DNA from: Gemmatimonadota bacterium | Lineage (GTDB): Bacteria > Latescibacterota > UBA2968 > UBA8231 | DNA length: 6,601 bases | Reading direction: 5' to 3' | NCBI GenBank assembly: GCA_018673255.1 | Contig: JABHDC010000242.1 | Coordinates: 1-6,601 of the forward strand | Shown: in pieces, positions 1-5,916 of the stretch | Position numbering within the stretch: position 1 is the first letter of the stretch | Layout of the letters: every line of letters starts with the position of its first letter | The notes under the pieces: generated by a model | The model's database searches: none | What the model was told of the DNA's origin: nothing | The model's input: the letters and a program-made list of their open reading frames with translations, nothing else | Program-made: the position numbers and the translations under genes

Positions 1-356
1 GCGTCCGTTCTCTGCAGCGCGAAATGTCGCAGAAGCGCATGATGTCAGATGTGGGCGAGGCAGATGTCGTCGTTACCAATCCGACCCACCTGGCGATTGC
101 GATCAAATACGATGCGGAGAACATGCATGCACCGGTCATACTGGCGAAGGGGCAGCGATTGGTTGCGCAGCGCATCAAGGAACTGGCACGCGAGGCAGGA
201 GTACCTCTGGTGGAGAACAAGCCGCTGGCTCGGGCTCTGTTCAAGGCCGTGCAGGTCGGGGAACAGGTCCCGGAAGAGTTGTTCAGGGCGACGGCCGAGG
301 TGCTGGCCTTCGTCTTCCAACTGAAGCGTCGTCAAAGTGTTGCGACTCAGGCTTAG
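1..356 (+). CDS. flhB: Flagellar type III export protein FlhB, C-terminal part (5' end outside window)
   Basis: FlhB is an inner-membrane component of the flagellar type III export apparatus. Its cytosolic C-terminal domain controls the switch from rod/hook to filament substrates. The reading frame is open from the window edge (first whole codon at base 3) to TAG at 354-356, so only the last 117 or so residues are visible and the membrane helices are missing. The segment starts with the basic/Met-rich QREMSQKRMM helix that leads into the domain, followed by ADVVVTNPTH. The NPTH motif lies at bases 78-89; in this family the chain cleaves itself between Asn and Pro. The downstream ALKYD-like strand (AIAIKYD), the conserved APVILAKGQ block and the PLVENKPLARALF block are all typical. 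The ATG at 24 is internal to the domain and is not a real start. flhA follows after a 24-base gap, consistent with an operon. Identification is firm; completeness upstream cannot be judged. Confidence 0.96.
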   Translation, partial: VRSLQREMSQKRMMSDVGEADVVVTNPTHLAIAIKYDAENMHAPVILAKGQRLVAQRIKELAREAGVPLVENKPLARALFKAVQVGEQVPEELFRATAEVLAFVFQLKRRQSVATQA

Positions 357-362
357 AGAGCG

Positions 363-370
363 TAAGGGAG
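363..370 (+). promoter_or_regulatory. Ribosome binding site for flhA
   Basis: TAAGGGAG lies 10 bases upstream of the GTG at 381 in the short flhB-flhA gap. It is a good Shine-Dalgarno match and supports GTG 381 as the flhA start, although the codon is not ATG. Confidence 0.7.
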
Positions 371-380
371 CGGATACAAG

Positions 381-2492
381 GTGAGCAGGTTTTTCAAGGC
401 GATTGCCAAGCACTCAGACGTCATGTTGGCCATCGGTGTTGTCACCATCCTCGGGGTGATGATCGTGCCGTTGCCGACATTCGCGCTGGACTTTCTGCTG
501 ACGATCAATATCAGTGCTGCCCTGCTCGTGCTGATGCTGACTCTCTATATCGCGGCGCCACTGGAGCTGTCGGTATTCCCGGGCCTGCTCCTGGTCATGA
601 CGCTCTTTCGGCTGTCTCTCAATGTCGCCTCGACGCGCCTGATTCTCAGTGATGGCGATGCCGGCCGGCTGATCGAGGCCTTCGGGGATGTCGTGGTCGG
701 CGGTAACTACATCATCGGTTTCATCATCTTCATCATCGTCATCATCATTCAGTTTGTCGTGATCACCAAGGGGTCGGGCCGTGTCGCTGAAGTCGCCGCC
801 CGCTTCACCCTGGATGCGATGCCTGGTAAGCAGATGGCGATTGATGCGGATCTCAATGCGGGACTGATCGACGAGGCCCAGGCGCGGCAGCGGCGCGAGG
901 ATATCTCAAGAGAAGCTGACTTCTACGGTTCCATGGACGGTGCCAGCAAGTTTGTTCGTGGTGATGCTGTGGCTGGTATTCTGATCACACTGATCAACAT
1001 CATCGGCGGCTTTGCGATCGGTGTCCTCCAGCGTGGTCTGAGCCTGAGCGACGCGATGTCGACCTACACACTTCTGACTGTTGGTGACGGGCTGGTGACG
1101 CAGATTCCCGCCCTGATTACCTCGACAGCGGCCGGTATCATCGTCACCCGACACGCTTCTGACCAGAACATGGGCACCGATATCAATCGACAGCTCACAG
1201 GTCGGCCCCAGGCTGCCTTCGTCGCCGGACCGATGCTGGTCGGTCTCGGCCTCATTCCGGGGTTACCCACGTGGCCTTTCCTCCTGATTGGCACCAGCCT
1301 CACCGCCGTGGGCGCCGCCGTGCGCTTCATGGGCAAGAAGAAGGAAGCCGAAGAGGAAGCGGAGCGAGTCGAGCACGACAAGCCCGAAGAGCGGCCGGAA
1401 GATTATCTGCGAGTCGATCTGCTCGAGTGCGAGATCGGCTATCAGCTGGTGCCATTGGTAGATGCCAAGCAGGGCGGTGACCTGATCGAGCGAATCGTTC
1501 AGATCCGCAAGGTGGCAGCCATGGAGATGGGTTTCATCGTGCCACCGGTTCGGGTTCGCGACAACGTTCAGCTGAGACCGAATGAGTACCAGATCAAGAT
1601 CAAGGGAGATCCAGTCGCCCGCGGCGAGTTGCAGGCCAAGGCTCTGCTCGCCATCGATCCGGGGATCGCCGAGGGGCCGGTTGAGGGCACGGAGACGATC
1701 GATCCCGCCTTCGGGTTGCCGGCTCGCTGGATTTCAACCGATCAGCGAGAGAAGGCTGAGTTGCTTGGCTACAACGTCGTGGAGCCGGTGGCGGTCCTGG
1801 CGACGCACATCACCGAAGTCATCAATGCCAATGCGGCCGAGTTGCTCGGTCGTCAGGAAACGCAGCATCTGGTTGACGAATTCCGCACGTCTTATCCGGC
1901 CATCATCGACGAATTGATTCCCGATGTGGTGCCTGTGGGACGCTTGCAACGCGTACTGCAGAATCTGCTGGCCGAACGTGTGCCGGTGCGCGATTTCCGC
2001 ACCATCATCGAGACGCTGGCAGACTACAGTGACATCAAAGATGTGGAGGTGCTGACGGAGTATTCCCGAACCGCACTGCGCCGCTCGATCTGCAATGTCC
2101 TGTTGAAGGAAGCACCGGAGGAGGGGATCGCGGTCCTTACCATCTCCGGCGATGTCGAAGAGATCCTCAGAGAGTCCGTACAGGCGACACCGGCCGGACT
2201 CGCCGTGGCCATCGCTCCAGAGGTAGCGAGTCGCGTATTCCGCAATATGACCTCTCTCATCGATCGAATGATCGCTCATGGTCAGCAGCCTGTGGTGCTC
2301 AGTGCGCCCCACATCCGGCTGGCCTTCCGTAAGCTGACGGCAGCGTCGTTCCCCACCCTCTATGTGGTCTCCTACAACGAGATCGCGCCAGAGGTCGAGG
2401 TCAGCGCTGTCGGTGTCATAAGGCTCGTAGACGATGAAGATCCGGAAATTCGCAGCGCCGAGCGTGCCGCAAGCGCTACGGCAAGTGCGTGA
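381..2492 (+). CDS. flhA: Flagellar export gate protein FlhA
   Basis: FlhA (FHIPEP family) forms the nonameric export gate of the flagellar type III apparatus, couples proton flow to export and docks substrate-chaperone complexes. The protein is 703 residues, close to the family norm of about 690-700. The N-terminal half is hydrophobic, with likely membrane helices near residues 13-32, 37-58, 65-82, 107-130, 197-219, 238-256, 281-296 and 298-314. The family signature RVAEVAARFTLDAMPGKQM is at 134-152 and the conserved Asp of the GDAVAG motif is D195, the position equivalent to the essential Asp of the enteric proteins. A charged linker (about 316-345) leads to the cytosolic ring-forming domain, which runs to about residue 683. 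GTG was chosen because it has a good Shine-Dalgarno and the MSRFFKAIAKHSD start fits the family. The last 19 residues (from D685) and stop are encoded out of frame within the start of flhF, giving a non-conserved-looking acidic then Ala/Ser-rich tail. Confidence 0.98.
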   Translation: MSRFFKAIAKHSDVMLAIGVVTILGVMIVPLPTFALDFLLTINISAALLVLMLTLYIAAPLELSVFPGLLLVMTLFRLSLNVASTRLILSDGDAGRLIEAFGDVVVGGNYIIGFIIFIIVIIIQFVVITKGSGRVAEVAARFTLDAMPGKQMAIDADLNAGLIDEAQARQRREDISREADFYGSMDGASKFVRGDAVAGILITLINIIGGFAIGVLQRGLSLSDAMSTYTLLTVGDGLVTQIPALITSTAAGIIVTRHASDQNMGTDINRQLTGRPQAAFVAGPMLVGLGLIPGLPTWPFLLIGTSLTAVGAAVRFMGKKKEAEEEAERVEHDKPEERPEDYLRVDLLECEIGYQLVPLVDAKQGGDLIERIVQIRKVAAMEMGFIVPPVRVRDNVQLRPNEYQIKIKGDPVARGELQAKALLAIDPGIAEGPVEGTETIDPAFGLPARWISTDQREKAELLGYNVVEPVAVLATHITEVINANAAELLGRQETQHLVDEFRTSYPAIIDELIPDVVPVGRLQRVLQNLLAERVPVRDFRTIIETLADYSDIKDVEVLTEYSRTALRRSICNVLLKEAPEEGIAVLTISGDVEEILRESVQATPAGLAVAIAPEVASRVFRNMTSLIDRMIAHGQQPVVLSAPHIRLAFRKLTAASFPTLYVVSYNEIAPEVEVSAVGVIRLVDDEDPEIRSAERAASATASA
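2419..2423 (+). promoter_or_regulatory. Ribosome binding site for flhF inside flhA
   Basis: TAAGG ends 10 bases before the ATG at 2434, inside the flhA coding region. It supports the flhF start that lies upstream of the flhA stop and is therefore useful for settling the 59-base overlap. Confidence 0.5.
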
Positions 2493-4002
2493 CGAACTCG
2501 GCGAAGACGCCGTCATCCTCAACACCCGGCAAGTGCCGGGTGAGGACGGTGGACAGCAGGTAGAGATCACTGCCGCGATCGACGCCGCGGTTGCAGCGCC
2601 GGCATCGGCTGCTGCGGCGACGGCCGTCGCTGAGCCACCCGCCCGAGGCGATCTGCTGGGGCGTACCTACGGTCGCTCTGCGCCAGGTGCAGAAGAAGCT
2701 GCCCCCGCATTCGGGTCCAGGCCCCGGTGGGAGCAGGACCAGCCGGTGGACCGACTCGAACCCGGGCCGCGATCTGGATCTCTGTCCGCATCACGGTCTG
2801 ATTCACGGCCTGACTCACGGGATGCGTCGAGGCGAGGCCTTGCCTCGGCCTCACCCGGGTCTGCATCCTGGCTGGCCGGTCTGCCGAAGGTGCCTCGACA
2901 AGGGGGTCCTGAGGCTGCCGAGAGGATCTCGGCAGCGATCCGTGACCGTGTGGGCAATCGCACGCAGGCCCCGAATCCGACCACTGAATCGACGACAGAT
3001 GCCCCCGGTGACACACCCGCCCAGCACGCAGCGATTCCGACGCCCGCCGGATCGCCGGCGCCTGGCGTGACATCGACCGACCCGACAGAAACCGGTGCAC
3101 CGGTCCTGCGTCGACTCCGTCAGATTGAAGACGCCGTCCGGCACATGTCCCGCCACAGCTCAAGCCTTGAATTGCCAGCCGAGGTGGCACGGCTCGGCGA
3201 GCGATTGCGCCGAGTTGGTGTCAGCGAAGACTTGACGCGAGGACTGATGCCCAAGGTCCTGCGCAGCCTGGGGGAGTCCGATCAGGACAATCGCGAGATT
3301 GTCTGTGAAGTGGCCGCCAACCTGCTCTACGACATGCTGCCCGAGCGCATCGATCTACGGATTGGCAAGAAGCGGAAAGTCGTCGCCTTTGTCGGTCCCT
3401 CCGGCAGCGGCAAAACGACGGCCGTCGCCAAGATTGCAGCTGGATTCGTGAAACGTCGCCGTCGCCGCAACGACTATCAGGAAGGCGAGATCGCCATCAT
3501 CAGCACTGATACACAGCGCGTGGGGGCTCTGGCTCAGGCTCGGGCCTATGCAGATCTGATCGGTGTGCCATTGGAAGACGCCCACGACGCGGCCGACCTG
3601 GAACGAGCCCTTGCCAAACATGCCGGTGCTCGGTTGATCCTCATCGACACGGCGGGAATCGGCCCGCACGAGGTGAAACAGCGGGAGCAGCTCAGAGGGC
3701 TTCTCGACACGGCCGCCGTGGATGAAGTCCAGGTGGTCCTGGACGGACGAACGGGCTACGATCACATGCTGGATGTCCTGGAGGTCTGCGATGGCGAACA
3801 GCCGCGGCGACTCCTGCTGTCAAAGATGGATGAGGCCATGCATCCCGGTGCTGCCCTGAGTGCGGCCATCGCTGGCTCGATGCCCAGTTCGTACTACACC
3901 ACAGGCCCGGCCATTCCAGGTGGGATCTGTCCAGGTGACCTGCGACGTCTCGTTGACTGGGTGGTCGGGCGATGCCCGAGTCCCTTCGCACCGGCCGGAT
4001 AA
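2434..4002 (+). CDS. flhF: Flagellar positioning GTPase FlhF (SRP-type)
   Basis: FlhF is an SRP-family GTPase that places the flagellar base at the cell pole in polarly flagellated bacteria; it dimerises with GTP and is antagonised by FlhG. The start is fixed by the family N-terminus MKIRKFAAPSVPQALRQVRD followed by ELGEDAVIL. Domains: N-terminal B domain about 1-45; Pro/Ala/Ser/Arg-rich, probably disordered linker about 45-224; helical N domain about 225-318; G domain about 318-515. G-domain motifs visible: P-loop GPSGSGKTT at 321-329, TDTQRVGA at 358-365 with downstream Gln368, DTAG at 405-408, and SKMDEA at 463-468 as the base-recognition motif. The closing YYTTGPAIPGG block matches the family's YxTTGQ region. 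At 522 residues it is longer than many FlhF proteins, and the excess is in the linker. The P-loop and catalytic region look intact; the TKxD motif is SKMD. It overlaps flhA by 59 bases and runs straight into flhG. Confidence 0.96.
   Translation: MKIRKFAAPSVPQALRQVRDELGEDAVILNTRQVPGEDGGQQVEITAAIDAAVAAPASAAAATAVAEPPARGDLLGRTYGRSAPGAEEAAPAFGSRPRWEQDQPVDRLEPGPRSGSLSASRSDSRPDSRDASRRGLASASPGSASWLAGLPKVPRQGGPEAAERISAAIRDRVGNRTQAPNPTTESTTDAPGDTPAQHAAIPTPAGSPAPGVTSTDPTETGAPVLRRLRQIEDAVRHMSRHSSSLELPAEVARLGERLRRVGVSEDLTRGLMPKVLRSLGESDQDNREIVCEVAANLLYDMLPERIDLRIGKKRKVVAFVGPSGSGKTTAVAKIAAGFVKRRRRRNDYQEGEIAIISTDTQRVGALAQARAYADLIGVPLEDAHDAADLERALAKHAGARLILIDTAGIGPHEVKQREQLRGLLDTAAVDEVQVVLDGRTGYDHMLDVLEVCDGEQPRRLLLSKMDEAMHPGAALSAAIAGSMPSSYYTTGPAIPGGICPGDLRRLVDWVVGRCPSPFAPAG
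2523..2542 (+). repeat. Perfect inverted repeat near the 5' end of flhF
   Basis: CACCCGGC (2523-2530) and GCCGGGTG (2535-2542) can form an 8-bp GC-rich stem with a 4-base AAGT loop. It begins 31 bases after the flhA stop codon and about 90 bases inside flhF. No T-tract follows, so it is not an intrinsic terminator. It could shape message stability or translation after the flhA/flhF overlap, but it could also be a chance result of coding for TRQVPG. Confidence 0.4.
2791..2838 (+). repeat. 12-bp period repeat encoding Ser-Arg units in the FlhF linker
   Basis: TCACGG recurs at 2791, 2803 and 2815, exactly 12 bases apart, and a degenerate copy (TCGAGG) follows at 2827. In the flhF frame this gives four 4-residue units, SRSD, SRPD, SRDA and SRRG. 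The DNA-level similarity of the first three units suggests recent small-scale duplication in a region with little constraint on sequence. Confidence 0.65.
2914..2936 (+). repeat. Perfect 10-bp inverted repeat inside flhF
   Basis: GCTGCCGAGA (2914-2923) and TCTCGGCAGC (2927-2936) are exact reverse complements separated by only GGA. The transcript could form a stable 10-bp stem with a three-base loop. No T-run follows. The segment encodes part of the EAAERISAAI helix-like stretch of the linker, so protein coding may explain some but not obviously all of the symmetry. Confidence 0.5.
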
Positions 4003-4023
4003 GACCTTGGTCTCACCTTATCC
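3997..4023 (+). promoter_or_regulatory. Possible hairpin at the flhF/flhG junction
   Basis: GGATAAG (3997-4003) and CTTATCC (4017-4023) are exact reverse complements flanking a 13-base loop. The left arm contains the flhF stop codon TAA (4000-4002) and the weak purine-rich stretch in front of the TTG at 4007; the TTG itself lies in the loop. If the hairpin forms, ribosomes ending on flhF would open it, which would couple flhG translation to that of flhF. This is a proposal from sequence symmetry only. Confidence 0.35.
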
Positions 4024-4912
4024 TCCTCATGAGGGCACCCTCCTCGCGCACCCTCCGGCCCTGGCTCTGATTAGCGGCAAGGGTGGCGTGGGCCGCAGCA
4101 GCCTGGCGCTGAACCTGGCGATCGCCCTGGGTGCGATGCAGGAGCAGGTGCTGCTGGTCGATGCCGATCCGACGCCGGGACATCTGGCGCTGCTGGCCGG
4201 TGTCGAGTCCGGACCGTCGCTGCTGGCCACCGGCATAGCACAGGCACAGCAACTGGCTTGTGGTGTCGATCTGTTGCAGATCTTTGCCGGGGCAGGCGAA
4301 GGGGCAGGGCATGGTATTTCACCGAATGGCCCGGCACGCCCGCTGAGTGACCTGGTAGATGGTCCAGCACTGCAGTCGCTTGAATCCAGGTATCACCTGA
4401 TCATCGTGGACACCGGCCCGGGTATCGATCTGCAGTCGATGGCAGCGGCCAGGGCCGCTGATGCGGCGTGGGTCGTGCTGACGCCCGAATTGACGGCAGT
4501 GGCCGATGGGTATGCCACGATCAAGCATTTACTCAGTCTGGAGCCCGGTCATCCTGTCGGCTGCCTGGTGAATGCCGCAGAGGGTGAACAGGAGGCTGAA
4601 GATGTCCAGGGAGGGTTTGTTGACCTGATCGGACGTTTCCTCGGGGCGCAGATTGACATTCGGGGCTATATTCCTTTAGATCGAACTGTCCGCGAAGCTG
4701 CCAAAGGTCAGTCCCCCTTCTGCCTTGAGAAGCCGTCCACCCCGGCGGCGGTAGCTGTCGCCGATCTCGCTAGCGAGCTCACCGAAAGACGTCCTATTGT
4801 GACGCATCGTCGCCATCGAGCCTATCTCGAAGGGGTTGCAGACCTTTTGTCAGTACCCGTCGGAACATCGTTGGAGATGAGTCCGGTCCAGGAGCCCTTA
4901 CTAATCGTATGA
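4007..4912 (+). CDS. flhG: MinD/ParA-like flagellar number regulator FlhG (FleN/YlxH family), with altered P-loop
   Basis: FlhG (also FleN or YlxH) is a MinD-type ATPase that limits flagellar number and acts on FlhF. Position between flhF and fliA, and the fold motifs, support this. Numbering from TTG 4007: Walker-type loop SGKGGVGRSS at 23-32, VDADP at 51-55, and switch II DTGPGID at 135-141. The signature Lys25 is present, but the usual P-loop Lys is Arg30 (CGC, 4094-4096), which would be expected to weaken ATP binding or hydrolysis. No DQAxxLR motif, the FlhF-activating element of many homologues, is visible before the ATPase core. The start is uncertain: no in-frame ATG exists upstream of the core. 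TTG 4007 gives 301 residues and almost no overlap with flhF. GTG 3935 (325 residues) has a good AGGTGGGA site 9 bases upstream but overlaps flhF by 68; TTG 3953 and GTG 3920 or 3860 are further options. The stop overlaps the fliA start as ATGA. Confidence 0.88.
   Translation: MVSPYPPHEGTLLAHPPALALISGKGGVGRSSLALNLAIALGAMQEQVLLVDADPTPGHLALLAGVESGPSLLATGIAQAQQLACGVDLLQIFAGAGEGAGHGISPNGPARPLSDLVDGPALQSLESRYHLIIVDTGPGIDLQSMAAARAADAAWVVLTPELTAVADGYATIKHLLSLEPGHPVGCLVNAAEGEQEAEDVQGGFVDLIGRFLGAQIDIRGYIPLDRTVREAAKGQSPFCLEKPSTPAAVAVADLASELTERRPIVTHRRHRAYLEGVADLLSVPVGTSLEMSPVQEPLLIV
4890..4894 (+). promoter_or_regulatory. Shine-Dalgarno for fliA within flhG
   Basis: AGGAG ends 14 bases before the ATG at 4909, a little farther than usual. 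Together with the ATGA stop/start overlap at 4909-4912, it suggests that fliA translation depends partly on ribosomes finishing flhG. Confidence 0.4.
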
Positions 4913-5697
4913 GTGCCAAGCCTACAGCCAAACGCGCTTCGCGTGAATACGAGAAGCAGCAGGGAGCCGGTGAGACCCCGCCGCCGAAATACGAGCGGGG
5001 CCCACTGGAAGACTATTTGCCGCTGGTGAAGTATATCGCCGGCCGTCTTGCCATTGGTCTGCCCCGGTCGGTTGAGATGGATGATCTCATCAATGCCGGT
5101 GTCGTGGGCCTGATTGAGGCCTACAGCAATTTCAATGTCGAGAAGGGCGTCAAGTTCGAGACCTACGCGTCGTTGCGGGTTCGGGGCTCCATTCTCGACG
5201 AGTTACGAGGCATGGACTGGGTTCCTCGTTCGACACGGGCACGATCCAGAGAGATTGAGCGAACCATCTCTCGTCTGGAAGGTGACCTGGGCCGATCTCC
5301 TTCAGAGACCGAGTTGGCCGGTGGTCTGGGCGTCGAACTCAAGGAATACTACGCGATGATCGACGATGTCAGTTCGACCGCGTTGTTATCCCTGGACGAG
5401 ATGACCCATGGGGAAGATGATGACAGGCCGGTACCATTGGTGGATACATTGAAGGCGCCAGACGCCAATGCGGCGCTGACACGTCTTGAAGCAGAGGAAA
5501 TGCGCAATCTGCTGGCCGATTCCCTTGGCCAGTTGACCGAACAGGAGCGTCTCGTGGTAGCCCTCTACTACTACGAGGAGTTGACACTCAAAGAGATCGG
5601 CCAGGTGTTGGAGCTGTCTGAGTCCCGCGTGTCTCAATTGCACACCAAGTCCGTGCTGAGCCTGCGCGTCAAGTTGCGTAAGCGGTTTATGAGTTGA
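4909..5697 (+). CDS. fliA: Flagellar sigma factor FliA (sigma-28, FliA/WhiG family)
   Basis: FliA directs RNA polymerase to late flagellar promoters (filament, motor, chemotaxis) and is normally held inactive by the anti-sigma factor FlgM until the hook is complete. The protein is 262 residues, the usual length for the family. Region 2 spans about 34-105 and includes NAGVVGLIEAYSNFN (62-76) and the core-binding/-10 recognition stretch through RVRGSILDELR (90-100). The adjoining GMDWVPRSTR (101-110) is highly characteristic of FliA/WhiG proteins. Region 3 covers about 110-185 (RARSREIERTISRLEGDLGR onward). Region 4 lies at about 205-257, with the -35-binding helix-turn-helix at about 226-250 (LTLKEIGQVLELSESRVSQL). 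The ~30-residue N-terminal extension is polar and variable. ATG 4909 overlaps the flhG stop by four bases. No flgM homologue is visible in the window. The gene is the last of the operon, before a hairpin terminator. Confidence 0.97.
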   Translation: MSAKPTAKRASREYEKQQGAGETPPPKYERGPLEDYLPLVKYIAGRLAIGLPRSVEMDDLINAGVVGLIEAYSNFNVEKGVKFETYASLRVRGSILDELRGMDWVPRSTRARSREIERTISRLEGDLGRSPSETELAGGLGVELKEYYAMIDDVSSTALLSLDEMTHGEDDDRPVPLVDTLKAPDANAALTRLEAEEMRNLLADSLGQLTEQERLVVALYYYEELTLKEIGQVLELSESRVSQLHTKSVLSLRVKLRKRFMS

Positions 5698-5701
5698 ATC
5701 G

Positions 5702-5730
5702 CAGGCTGTCATGCTTCTTGTGACAGCCTG
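5702..5730 (+). terminator. Probable intrinsic terminator after fliA
   Basis: CAGGCTGTCA (5702-5711) and TGACAGCCTG (5721-5730) form a perfect 10-bp stem with a 9-base loop, starting 4 bases after the fliA stop codon. The T-tract that follows is weak (GCATGTTTGT, 5731-5740), so termination may be partial or the stem may mainly protect the 3' end. It marks the likely end of the flhB-flhA-flhF-flhG-fliA transcript. Confidence 0.7.
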
Positions 5731-5745
5731 GCATGTTTGTAGGAT
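5718..5745 (+). promoter_or_regulatory. Weak candidate sigma-70-type promoter
   Basis: TTGTGA (5718-5723) and TAGGAT (5740-5745) are separated by 16 bases, each matching four of six positions of the housekeeping consensus. It could drive the HDOD gene, but the -35 box overlaps the terminator arm and the leader would be about 165 bases, so the match may be accidental. Confidence 0.18.
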
Positions 5746-5916
5746 CAGGACCGGCAGCAGGCCGCCGGCTAAGTCGACAGCGTCACACCCCGAGTCATTC
5801 CCCCGCGACTCGAGACAGGCGACGCGGCAGAAGAGGCCGCAGGCGGTGTCCGCTTCCCCGGCGCAGGCCGCGCACTCACACGTTCGAATTGCGAACCGGT
5901 GAATCAGCACGCACCC
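5741..5916. other. Gap between fliA and the HDOD gene, no gene seen
   Basis: No convincing coding frame lies here; the open frames that cross it are short and Arg-rich with no family resemblance. Small symmetries are present: CGAGTC (5791-5796) with GACTCG (5807-5812), GCGGC (5824-5828) with GCCGC (5836-5840), and the 15-base palindrome-like GTTCG-N5-CGAAC (5882-5896), which ends 20 bases before the HDOD ATG and is the best candidate for a protein-binding site. I found no FliA-type promoter (TAAA, then GCCGATAA about 15 bases later) and no sigma-54 site. Confidence 0.45.

Noticed and set aside
714..750. ATC/TCA trinucleotide-rich run in flhA, possible slippage site
   Set aside because: It encodes the Ile-rich membrane helix IIGFIIFIIVIII that is normal for FlhA, and the codons are interrupted, so a phase-variable tract is not supported.
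1734..2570. Long open frame (278 codons) on the minus strand opposite flhA
   Set aside because: It lies wholly antisense to the well-supported flhA/flhF frames, has no family resemblance and has the Cys/His/Arg-rich composition of a shadow frame in GC-rich DNA.
2567..3190. Open frames on both strands across the flhF linker region
   Set aside because: The linker is low-complexity and GC-rich, which keeps all frames open; the products are Arg/Pro-rich with no recognisable domain, and flhF continues intact through the region.
4029..4070. ATG at 4029 as a short leader peptide or flhG start
   Set aside because: It is out of frame with flhG, has a pyrimidine-rich TCCTCCTC upstream instead of a Shine-Dalgarno, and ends after 13 codons.
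5729..5746. Possible sigma-54 promoter (TGGCATG) downstream of fliA
   Set aside because: The GG of the -24 element is present, but the GC expected at -12, ten bases later, is GG, so the site does not fit.
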